Notes under the pieces: model-generated
Database searches by the model: none
Told to the model about the DNA's origin: nothing
What the model saw: only the letters and a program-made list of their open reading frames with translations
Shown: positions 35,774-47,000 of the stretch, one piece after another
How the letters are laid out: every line of letters starts with the position of its first letter
How positions within the stretch are numbered: the first letter of the stretch is position 1
DNA from: Parapristionchus giblindavisi
Lineage: Eukaryota > Nematoda > Chromadorea > Rhabditida > Diplogasteridae
Length of the DNA stretch: 64,000 nucleotides
Reading direction: 5' to 3'
Assembly (NCBI GenBank): GCA_943737045.1
Contig: CALSFV010000005.1
Location: 744,001-808,000, forward strand
Translations under genes and position numbers: made by a program

Positions 35774-37884
35774 CAGTAGCGCCCAAAAGTCTGAATACAC
35801 TTTTTATTTCTATTGTAATTTTTGGGTCAGTTGAGATATCAACCTGTAATGTGGACATTATGTACCCAATGTATGTATGTATTCGATACCCTTATAAGGT
35901 CTCACGGGCCTTTCTGGTTATTGCATAGTGATGACGCTACCGAAGAATACTTTTTCGAAAATTCATTATTCTTTCAGGGATTTTTTCGTATAGGCCAAAC
36001 TTCGTGAGCATTGAGAGAACTGCAAGGCCTATCCAGAAAAAAAGTTTCAGGTTGCTGCGAATTCGGGTATTGGCTGCAGACTTGCTGCAATATCGCGATC
36101 GCAAAATCATATCTCGGCTTCTAGCAGAGCTTTATAGGAGTTCAAAGCAGCAAACTGATTCTCTTGGTGATTCCTGATAATCCTGTAAGTTTGGTAGCGG
36201 TAGCTCATCATTCATCCTCATGAATCGAAAAAGTCACTTTTTTACAAGTAAATTAATATTATTAATAGATGTACAAGAATAAGTATGCATGCACTTTAAA
36301 TATAAATTATTTGATTAAATAAGTTAACTAGCAATGTGACTTATGGTGTTTCGGCCGCTACGTCTAGACACCATAAAGCGTTGCCTGGTGTCGCGGCCAT
36401 CTTCAGTAGACAGCACCAGGTCTTTCTAGAACCTTTATAAAACTAGATTTTAATATGAAAGTGTAAAATTGTTTTAATTCTACAACTAAACTATTAAATC
36501 AAGGAAAACTACTTAGTTAGTTAGGCTAAAGTACTATTAAACAACATGTAAAGCGAACTAAGTATGAATTACTAAAATTGACAAAAGATGAATACAATAT
36601 AATCAACGGAATTGGTATTAAAATGAACCCTTTCTTTGAACAGATGTTGTCTTGTTGATGAGTAAAGATGAGTAGATGAGTGAAGAGTCCCATCATTCGT
36701 CCCGACCCAACTTTGAAGGTTCACAATTCTGAGGGCGGACCTTGTAAAAATCTGGTTTTTGGATAGAAATGTTGCAAATCTATTAATTAGTCGATTCCCT
36801 GCTTGTTAGAACGATTGCTTATCTTTCTTTCCTGCGGCAGTCGATTATCTGAAGGGTACTCGTTTTGGCCGCGCGCCCTTCTCATCTCGCGACACGTACA
36901 CATCTCTGGATCTTCCACACTGATCAACGATCTTTGATAAATGAAATCACTCTAAAACGTATTGTGGCTAATTCTGAACATCGTAGTCTATAAAAGAAAG
37001 CGTTTTTGATCTTCTGTGATGGAATGAAACAACTTTTCATACAGATTTTGAGCAAAATTTGACGAAAAATGACCAAAAATCAAAGATCAAAGATAGAAAA
37101 TAGCTAGATCAAAGATCAAAAACTCGATTCATACAATGTTTCTCTTTTCTGACAAATCAAATCTCTAAAAGCGGCTAAAATCGTCATTGAACAGCATGAA
37201 AAACCTAGAGATGTTTACGTGTCGCGAGATGAGAAGGGGGCGCGGCCAAAACGAGTATCCTTCAGATAATCGACTGCCGCAGGCAATAAAGATAAGCAAT
37301 CGTTCTAACAAGCAGGGAATCGAATAATTAATAGATTTGCAACATTTCTATCCAAAAACCAGATTTTTACAAGGTCCGCCCTCAGAATTGTGAACCTTCA
37401 ATGTTGGGTCTTGTAAAAAAGTGACTTTTTCGATTCATGAGGATGAATGATGAGCTACCGCTACCAAACTTACAGGATTATCAGGAATCACCAAGAGAAT
37501 CAGTTTGCTGCTTTGAACTCCTATAAAGCTCTGCTAGAAGCCGAGATATGATTTTGCGATCGCGATATTGCAGCAAGTCTGCAGCCAATTCCCGAATTCG
37601 CAGCAACCTGAAACTTTTTTTCTGGATAGGCTTTGCAGTTCTCTCAATGCTCACGAAGTTTGGCCTATACGAAAAAATCCCTGAAAGAATAATGAATTTT
37701 CGAAAAAGTATTGTTCGGTAGCGTCATCACTATGTAATAACCAGAAAGGCCCGTGAGACCTTATAAGGGTATCGAATACATACATACATTGGGTACATAA
37801 TGTCCACATTACAGGTTGATATCTCAACTGACCCAAAAATTACAATAGAAATAAAAAGTGTATTCAGACTTTTGGGCGCTACTG
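35774..37884. mobile_element. 2111-bp Tc1/mariner-like foldback element in copy X intron
   Basis: Ends CAGTAGCGCCCAAAAGTCTG and its reverse complement with TA on both sides (35772-35773, 37885-37886). The homologous intron at about 56285 reads TCATTTACCTATTC with a single TA and no element. The arms pair over about 470 bp (35774-36247 against about 37415-37884) and again at 36706-36900 / 37220-37412. The left arm is interrupted by about 460 bp of foreign sequence (about 36248-36705). No transposase. Confidence 0.85.
36248..36705 (-). mobile_element. Insertion inside the foldback element with a hammerhead-like core
   Basis: This stretch is missing from the matching right arm, where ACAAG joins ACCCAAC directly. 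On the minus strand it has CTGAAGA (36400-36406), GGCCGC (36393-36398) pairing with GCGGCC (36353-36358), and GAAA (36349-36352). That order fits a hammerhead ribozyme core (CUGANGA, stem II, GAAA), as carried by Penelope-like elements and some retrozymes. Stems I and III are not clear to me. It could equally be another structured retroelement end. Confidence 0.4.
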
Positions 37885-38378
37885 TACCTATTCTAATTAA
37901 ATTTGATGGATAAATAAATAAATGTGATCACAAACTGACGTGCTGATAGGAAGGACAGATATCGGGAGCACGAGGAGCAGATGACAAGGCCGCACAGACG
38001 ACAGTGATGACGACGTCTGGAAGAGAAATCAGAGATCAAAGATCAATGTCTAAAGTTCAGTCATAGACCAATTATCGAGCGATGACTTCACGAATTTCGA
38101 ATGATAAAAAAATAATGGACGATCCTATGATTCGTAAAGCACAGTATTTTTACAGGTGGGGGGGGGGAGATGCAGTAAAGATCAAAGATCAAAGATCAAC
38201 CACCGTACCTGGTCAGGGAGAATTTTCCGGCGTTTGACGCGCATAGTGACGTCAACGAATCCGACGTCCACGGCTCAATCATCCTTTCAAAGGCTGCAAA
38301 AGCGAATAATATTTACCGTACCTCAGCTATCGTATCCCAGCCGCCATAAAATGAATGATGTACATCCTCTGATATACA

Positions 38379-38541
38379 TTAGGGATCCGCAAATGTGCAT
38401 TCGTGCGAAATGATTTTCAAAATGAAAATGACCGAAAAGTCGTGCGCACGATTTTAATATTATAATTAAAATGACTTTTCATCATTTTTACTTCGTTCAT
38501 GCTCGTACCGGCAGTGCATTTGCACGAATGCGGATCCCTAA
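38379..38541. mobile_element. 163-bp foldback repeat (TTAGGGATCCGCA family)
   Basis: Ends TTAGGGATCCGCA and its reverse complement, with GTGCATTCGTGC-like sub-terminal repeats. A diverged relative starts at 47843. The copy near 56790 is truncated, and the deletion there also removed the neighbouring tRNA. Confidence 0.65.
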
Positions 38542-38830
38542 TATATGCACATCACCGCACCACATTGTCACGACATTAGAGCAAATATAATCCCAGCCAC
38601 AATAAATCCAACACTGTATCTCCACCACTGCTTCGTACAATCACGATATTACAGTACGTATTATAAATATGCAAATCAACTATCGTAAATCTAATGATCA
38701 AATAGGTAACGAAAATTGAATTAAAAAATAGAATTTACGAATAGAAGTGCACTATGTTTCTATAAATAATTTGCAGATCGTTAACTACTTCTTAAAACTA
38801 CATTTGAGAAAAAAAGCATCAAAATGTTTT

Positions 38831-38912
38831 AGCGCGAGTGGGGATCGAACCCACGACGACTTACGCCGATTGGAACTTAAGTCCAACGCCTTAACCACTC
38901 GGCCATCGCGCT
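38831..38912 (-). tRNA. tRNA-Leu (UAA), copy 3
   Basis: Identical in its 82 bases to the copy at 26014, with matching flanks (TTTAGCGCGAG before, CGTTAGGGA after). Anticodon TAA, long variable arm. Confidence 0.95.
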
Positions 38913-39113
38913 GTACGTTAGGGAAAACATATACTAGCATCCTGAATAGGTACTTTGCATACCATGCGGAATTTAATCGAAACATGCCTCACAAAGCGAA
39001 GTCACGAAATATGCTGAATAAAAATGAAATAAAGTCAAAATTCCGCCCTTCCCTAGTTTGTCCTCGTGTAAAGTAGGAAAAAAATAATATTGTATTTCAC
39101 GAATTTCATGTTT

Positions 39114-41444
39114 ATATTAAGGTCTAACGATCAAATATCATTCTTCTGCCTTTCTCTCTGCGGTCGATTGGACTACAAATCATTTGTTCGGCTAAAAATC
39201 ATAGACAAAGATCAAGGACCATACCAAACTCATTTTAATGATGTTCGACAAGGAAAAGGAAACAACCAAACTCGCTTCAAACACACTCTAGCGTAATCTT
39301 GCGTTCAACAAACATAATCAATTAGTTTATTACACGCACCAGACACAACGATTTGACAGGTATGAAAATGTAGGAAATGTTCGATAATTAGGAAATCAAA
39401 AATTGCGGGAAAAAAACAGAGAAAAAAGAGTAGACCGTGTAAAAAGTGTATAATTTCCGTTATTCTCGAAACTTTGAAACATACGCATATGAGAAATATA
39501 CGAAACATGACCGGGGGACAATAATATTCTAGTATTCGGCAAAAACTTTGCAATAACATAACTTTTGACTCAGATGAGCAATCGGGCTCATGTTTTGGCA
39601 GAATACTATAGTACTAGGGGACATCACATCCTAATCCCGTTGTTAGGATTCGTCGTCGTATTATTGTGTAGCGATTCTGGAAGCACTCTGTATTTACTCA
39701 GCGATAATTATTTCCTCAGCTGGATTTTTCTGAGGCGTGTTGCTAGCAGTGTATGAACAACATTTACTGATAAGAAGAATCCGCTATGCAATCCATTCGA
39801 GCTAATTCATTCCTGTGAGAAAATCCAAATTTCCGACACCCTTGAAATTAGACAATACTGTCATAACTCTGTGTTAAGAGACGCTGCAGCGTCCAGACTT
39901 GGCAGATATAATAGCTCATGAGTGATACTAAGACCGGCCGAGTATGAGCCCGATCCGCTGAATTTTGAGAAATTTCGAAAATTTATTTTTCACATTTTTC
40001 GAGGTACAGGAAGTACCTACTCAGGTTAATTTCTATTGTTTTTAACCGCCAAATGTCTTCTATGTATAATAGACGACAGTTTACTATTGTTCGGCGAAAT
40101 ATCGATTTCTTCGAGAGAAGTTATAATTGGAGAAAGGAGGTTGAAAATAGTTATGATTTTTTTCACGATATTTTCGAAATTCACAGAATTTGTCCGATTT
40201 GGCTCAGATATTATCATTACAATTATCACGAAGACAGAAGATGATCCCTATAATAGAATGGCTATCGATGCTTTTTTAGTCCAAGAAAAAAAACATTTTA
40301 ATTTTTAGATGGCCTGAAAAAAAATATTTTCAGCCTGTTTCTTCAATTATAACTTCGATATTTCACGAAACAATAGTAAACTGTCGTCTATTATACATAC
40401 AAGACATCTGGCGGTTAAACACAATAGAAATTAACCTTCTGCCATTTCCCGCTCGTACTTTATATGCGACTTTATACTTTGAATAAAGTGGCTTAAACTA
40501 TCGATTTAACATTTATTTTCCGTTCAAAAAAAGAATTTAATTAAAATTATTTTTTTTATTAAAGTGCCAGTTTGAAAAAAGTTAATTCTTTAATACACAA
40601 TGTTTTTCCTTGACAAGAATATTAGATTATTAGTTGTTAGCATTGAATAAATATTTGGAAAGTTGACAAATAGCCTGTTGAATTTTCTGTTTAAAAGTAC
40701 AGATTTGGTTCATATTTCTATTCCTGTTAGAAGAAATCCAAATAAAAACTGGGATTAACGCTTAATCCAATGTAACTAGTAAGATAACAAGATGATTAAA
40801 TTATCCCAATTTGAAGATTGAATATCGTGACATTATCTTATCAGTTTCAGAAAAAAGAATAATCACGCAATGAGATCTATGATCTCTAGTTTTAAACCTC
40901 TAATGATCAACCTTGTTTTAGGGACAAATGAGATGTAAAATGTTAGTTTGTCTTCCATCCCTTGACGAAGTGGTGTCATTGCGGATTTTCCTCGAAACAT
41001 ATTGCGAACTTTTCCATTTTCTAAAAAAAACCGAAAAAGGTTAGTTCTTTCGAGATTCTATCATTCAATGAGCTGAATGATCTCTTCTCAATCAACACAT
41101 ATGAGTGGATGATTCATGATCCCGACACATACCATAAATTGACCATAGTGCATTCGCATTGTGAGAGAATAATCTTAGAATGGAAGTACCAAGACGTAGC
41201 GGCTTCGATACTGAAGAATGTCACCAATAGGTGATTATAAGAAGATGAAGGAAAATTAGTAAAGAAAGATCTCCTTTTATGACATTCCAGATTCAGTTGA
41301 TAAATAGTGTTTTAAAGATGGAGACCCTCGAGTTTTTTTTCGTAGCAAGACTGTTCGGGTAGAATGATAGATATTCAGCACACGAACCGAAAGACATATT
41401 TGATATTGCTTGATGATATGGTCGAAGCTTGATATATGTATTGA
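39114..41444. repeat. Duplicated segment, copy 2 of 2.3 kb
   Basis: Direct repeat of 27312-29655 with scattered substitutions and small indels. It lacks the 1010-bp foldback element at its left edge. No convincing gene. Confidence 0.85.
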
Positions 41445-43846
41445 AATTATTTTTCGGAAAATTCGGAAAATTTCGGAAAAATCTAAATTTGCCTCAAAAT
41501 ACATAAATTTCCGTGTTTTACAAAATTATTGTTTTATTGAAGTCATGAAAATCACAACATCAGCAAGGAACAAGATGAAGAACATAATGCAACAACAAAT
41601 CATTAGAAGTCATAACCAAGAATGGGAATGTTAGTATCAAGGAAGAGCAATTGATGAAAATTACCGTATACTGGCATAATAAATACCACAAGTGGACTAC
41701 CTCCCAAGTCCCATAATCATTGAAAAATCGACTTTCTTCTATTTTTATTTAAAATTCGGAAAATTTTAAAGATTCGAAAAATTTCAAAAATTTCGGAAAA
41801 TTTTCCGATTTTTCTCGGAAAATTAGGAAAATCGGAAAACGGAAAATTCACAGCCCTGATGCAAACTCAAGGGTATCCTTCTTTAATAAAAAAAATTTAA
41901 AATCTCGTATTGATTACGATTGTATATTGTTTCGTTGATATTCAGAATAAAACTTCACATGGACTATAATATAGTCTAGATAGGATTATAACACGTATAG
42001 ATGACGATCATAATCTGGGATTATGTTCCTGGTGAAATGAGAAAATGGCAAGATGTGTTAGTTAGAAGATATTTTGATATTCGAATGTAAACAGATGTGT
42101 TGCGATGCAACTTGTACCAGGTACGAAAAGAGATTATCCATAGTGATGCCAGGATACTATATTATTATATGTGTAATATTACATGTACGATACGATCCTT
42201 CACTATGGTACGAACATGTCTCTAAACCGGCTCTTTAAACTCGAGCATTTCCGGACATTGTGCCAAGAATTTTGATTCAGGCCACTCCACTTTATGGGTG
42301 TAGGGAACCTTGGGCCCTGATTACAAAATGGGACCCAAAGCGGCCCTAGCAGTGGAAATCGACGTGCCGCGTGGGCGCCAATTTGGAAAACTCGTTTTTA
42401 TTCGAATTTTTGGTTTTGTTGATTTCTCGGCATCTCAATTTCAATTCCGCAAAAGTTCTCTAGTATATGCAAGGAGCCCAACTACTAGTGCATGTAACCC
42501 TGCTAGGCGGAAATCTATCTTGGATTGCGCGTGTCAGAAAAAATCGGTTTGAATGTCTCCAACTAGACTCAGAATCGTTATTTCATGATTTTTTGCTGTA
42601 TTTTCCAAACGATTATTGAGGAAAGGTCTACTCAAAGTTTAGAGGTGAGACGACTAAAGTGACACAAGAAGCCCATCACTTGGATCAATTTGAAAATTTT
42701 GATTTTCATGACCATTTTCATGGGTCATGGCCGAAAATTTCAAAATTTCACAAGTTTGAAATGTGTTCATATTGCGAAGTACTAATAATGTGAATAATAT
42801 TCAGCCAATGCTCAATGGCTGATCTCTCCTTTCATCCATTTTTTTCGAAAATTTCCATGCTGAATGCGTGCGAAAAATCATAATTGTGTTTGGATCAGTT
42901 TCCAACTTGCTTTCTGTAACATTCTGTCTTACTATTAGTACTTTGCAATGTACATAATCAGTATGAAAATCGTTAATTTTCGAAAATTCTTTTTTTTATG
43001 CCATGACATGGAAATCGAAGTGTAAGGAATGCCGATCCTGAATACTTGTACTTGATAGCAAACGGTCACGATTTGCCAATGTTTGATAGCTTTTTGACCG
43101 CTATCAAGGATACGTAACCAGGGGATGACACCCTTCTACTTATGATCGCAACCAAAAGTCAAAAGATTACTCACAAGTAAACTAATAATACTCATAATCG
43201 CCACTGCAAGTTTGCACGGAATTGCTATGTACAAACTACAAGGGGATTTGAATAACAACAATGCTAATATATGAAAGGAACACAATAAATATCAATCAAT
43301 CAATCAATACTCGCTCTACTATACAGAAGGTCGTGGAACATTTGCAAAGATGCGGCGTCGCCGTCGCTGTAGATATCCATGGGATGTTGGGTCCAAAGAC
43401 GAAAAGCATGAGAATACATATGAATACTGTAAGAAGTTACGGTAGAAACCCACTATTGATCAGTATACCTATCACAGCGTGTGGAGAAATAAGTTGGACG
43501 AAAAAGATAGAGAGAAGATGGTTGGTGCCCCATACTAAAATTTTTTGGCATTTTGAAAAGTTTTCAATGACCCATTTCCAGGTGTTGTTTGGTGATCCCA
43601 TCCACATCCATATCCAATCCTTATCCCATTGCATTTATTCTCTTTTGTGATTTATATTTGTGACAAAAAAAGACGTTAACAGAAATAACTTTATCGGTAC
43701 ATAACATCATCAACAACTATGATATATTTCATAATGATGAAATTGGGGTTGATGAAGTATATGGTGGAGGTATTTTTAATTGGAATTGAGGTAGAATAAA
43801 GTGTAGTTATATTGATGAAGAATAGGGGGAGATTACGGTAGTATCA
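41445..43846. other. Intergenic, nothing recognised
   Basis: AT-rich, with GGAAAATT repeats around 41450-41840. A minus-strand open frame near 43305-43440 (FICILMLFVFGPNIPW) after the acceptor CTTCTTACAG could be an exon but has no clear partners. Confidence 0.4.
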
Positions 43847-44047
43847 TTATTGATTATTTCCATTAAAGATTGTAGAGGGAAGAGCATGAATATATCCTCT
43901 AGTACGATTGTCGACTAGAGGATGGAAGTCCTCATTGGACTCTTTCTTCTCTCCAGTGATGGAGATATTGATAGATTGATTAGAAGAGTGATACCACCAC
44001 TCCATGAATTCCTCAGAGTAGACTACTTCACCAGCAACAAAAGCCAT
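43847..44047 (-). CDS. Small 66-aa ORF with TATA box, unrecognised
   Basis: Single open frame MAFVAGEVVYSEEFMEWWYH to FNGNNQ, stop at 43847-43849. TATAAAG (44106-44112, minus) lies 59 bases upstream, a natural spacing for a short leader. The peptide is acidic, without signal peptide or membrane segment; it contains VDNRTRGYIH and potential N-glycosylation sequons that may be chance. I know no family for it. It could be a real small gene or a chance ORF behind a TATA-like sequence. Confidence 0.35.
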   Translation of the reverse strand: MAFVAGEVVYSEEFMEWWYHSSNQSINISITGEKKESNEDFHPLVDNRTRGYIHALPSTIFNGNNQ

Positions 44048-44053
44048 ATTCAA

Positions 44054-47000
44054 GAATATTCAAGTTGAATGAATATGATTTCTTACTAACAATAAGGAAA
44101 CGGAACTTTATAGGTGTCCATCAATAGAAATAGGCGGAGTTACTAGTCGAGGGATGGTTGACTCCGCCCATATGATGCGTCAAGGAAGTAGCAAAGATCA
44201 ATGTTTACATATTGTTTCATGGAAAACATGGCAAGAGATCGAATGACTACATATTTAAAAGCGCAAATAATGTGCAGAATGCACTATCAGCATAAAGTAG
44301 ATTTTTTCGAAGCAATTCCCGAAGATATTTAAACCACAAATACCCCTACAGTAAGCATAATATTATTAATAATATTTGATCTTTATTTGTATTTATTTGT
44401 CTAACAAGCATTCTCTTTCAGCTTACAAGGGAGAGAAACCTTTGTCAAATATCGTAACCTAATCAACAGCCAGAAATCTTTTCGAGATTTTATGGTGCAA
44501 ATTATAAAATTTTCAAAGCTTTTACAATATTTCATCGTTTTCCAAATGTTTGTTTACGTAGGGGTTTCAAAAAAATAAACGAAATAAATATAAATTGACT
44601 GAGAAAAATAGCTTTGTAAAAGCGTGGGAAAAAAAACCTCGTCGGCCCTTGCAACTCACTATTAGCAATTCGCCATGGGAAAGGGAGAACGAGGACCACT
44701 AGCTAGCTGTACCACCACTAGCTCGCATAACGCACAGCGTTTCGAGAGCGCTCATGGTGTAACAGAGAAAAAGGTAGAGCGAAAAAGAGAGAGAGCACGC
44801 AAAAGTGAGAGACGCAGACGACGAGAACCACACCACGGTGCAGTCATACCGTAATTTTTTTGGCATTTTGCCAAAATTTCAATGCGCGCTCTCACTGTGG
44901 TAAAGAAACGCTGTGTAACGCGGAGAACTAGCAAACCAGTGCGCACATCATTAGCGCATCATTGCGGGGAACTTGTGCAATAATTGCACAAGTTTCGGTA
45001 GGGTGTCAGTCCGTGTACAGACCTCTTTAGCATTTTTAAGCAGATATTCTTAATCTATGGGAAAAGGGCTTTCAGATGAGCTATGACTCATCTCTGATCG
45101 CCACCTTAAGCTGAGAGAGACTCCTTGTAAAATTAGTTTTTCCATATTCATTTTCATTATTATTCATTTCTATATTTGTAAATTCTCCTATATGTTACTT
45201 TCGTAAAATTCTCCGTTTCTGAGATCGAGGCGAAATGGAGCATTGATCACTAAATGTGCAACGACTTAAATACTAGCCAAAAACAAGGTAATCAAAATAC
45301 GAATTGATACAATGCGCATTGATGCATCATGATAAATATCACAAGATAACTGCAATTTTTATTTTCAAAATATTCAAAACAACTTATTCGGGCGCAATGA
45401 AATTATTGAACAAATAAAAAGTTTCTCTTTTCAATGCATAACTATAAAATCTTTATGATATAGTGTGTTATACATATGCACAAACGATTCAAAGTAAGTA
45501 GTATGTATTTTGATCGATGGGCCATACAATTTAAAATTTAATGACATTTATCAACACAACTAAACGACTGATTAGTCTGGGCATGCTGAGGTCACATACA
45601 AGGAGTACTTCTATATTGAACAATCTTCTTCTGATCAGCTGCGGAAGAGGTTATTTAGAATCAAAGCCGCTACATTTGAGAATAGTTAATCATGAAACAC
45701 AATTCAGAAAAAAATAGATAGAGATAACCCATTCCTCGCTCAATACTTCATCAGCAATTGCTTGATGGGCGAAAAGAATCGGAAGAGAAATTTGGTGGAA
45801 TATGACACACTCTTAAAGGCTCATAGCAATCATATCCCAGCACACCAATGTGTTAATCGGATAAAGATTGATTGATTGATTCATAGTATATGGCCCAGTA
45901 TTCTGTCCATTTTGGAATCCAGAACGATCGATCAACATAGAAACTCTCTCAAAATTCTCTCGCTTGTCTGGATATCAATGAATGATGGCTTATATCAGAA
46001 TACTGTGATTACTGTTTTTGTATTTTCAAAATACCGTCTTATTTTGAGATATTAATTGAGTAAAGCGAATACTATACATTTTTTACCCCGCCAAGGTTAG
46101 AGGCAATCAATGAATGACATTGATAGTTAAATTCTTTTTTATGCTACGAACGAAACTATTGGCAGTTTCCAATATTGCATAATTATATAGGAACATTAAG
46201 GAGTCTTTCTCTATCATCGAATCAAAATCAACAACGCAAATGAATCAATTCTAGAAGACTATAAGCAAACCGGGAGTCATGAATTCTCCCACAGAATCTT
46301 ACTTTTGTTTTCCTCTACCTATTTCATCACGAAAAATTTGGTAAATTAGAAAAGGTGTCAACAAATCGTGCTAAGAAAACGATCATGTTAATGTTGTGAT
46401 TTTTTTTTTCAATTTTCATGAGACCAATCCATTTTGGACCAATCTATTCGGTTGGGACGAATTTACCAGAACTGGGCCTATTTTTCCCTCCAAGATCTCA
46501 TCTTGTCGATAATTTGATCGATCATTTGCTAACTTTATCCTCAAAATGCTGACGTTAGTCTCTACTTTGGCTTCACCATGGACATGTTTACTTTTGATTT
46601 GCGGACCACTGAATTCGTAGCAGTTAATCTGGTTCGAAATATAATGCTATACGTATAATCTTATTTTATGTGCTAGAATGATACGTTTATGCAGAAATGA
46701 AGAAACTATTTGTATGTGTTTGAACATAAAAGTACATCCAAGTTTAAAATAACAACCAAAGTAAATAACACAACAATACAGGGATTCAAAAATAACACAT
46801 TCATATGGGCTGTGAAGGGAAAGCAGAAACTTTCCCCCCTCCAAAGTTCAGAGAAAAAATGGACAGAAACAACGCGACATGAAATATTTCCTTTAACAAC
46901 CACCATTTCATTTCTGTAATCTCTAAGAAGCTCGAACTATGATTGATATGACATTCAAATACAATAATTCCAATCCCCCCCCCCCACCCCTCTCGATTAT

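Larger units (their letters stand above)
30528..38293 (-). pseudogene. Truncated, transposon-interrupted copy of rabenosyn-5 (copy X)
   Basis: Minus-strand exons: 38209-38293 (FERMIEPWTSDSLT..KFSLT), 37940-38016 (RRHHCRLCGLVICSSCSRY), 35345-35455 (KLTNPALAAQMMAAL), 34104-34198 (QTCAKAAAEAMVGLAKK), a split exon 33683-33702 + 31610-31657 (DRSGDESEEGSVRSLQSQ), 31327-31386 (AAEHMRVCPSCIGFLSRRE), 30899-31017 and 30528-30614 (NGETMYTLPDADKLLRK). These cover the FYVE zinc finger and the start of the Rab-binding part of rabenosyn-5, in order and in phase. The copy lacks all exons after NGETMYTLP and any exon before the FYVE domain. One exon is cut by a 2025-bp foldback element, and an intron carries a 2111-bp one. 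In the FYVE motif the second zinc-ligand cysteine is Asn (LCASN). It cannot make normal rabenosyn-5. Confidence 0.85.

Noticed and set aside
35822..36007. 61-codon ORFs at both ends of the 35774-37884 element
   Set aside because: Identical because they lie in the inverted arms; no transposase motif.
25549..38912. Possibility of a CRISPR array in the repeated regions
   Set aside because: The repeats are minisatellites, transposon arms or segmental copies with no regular unique spacers, in a eukaryotic context.
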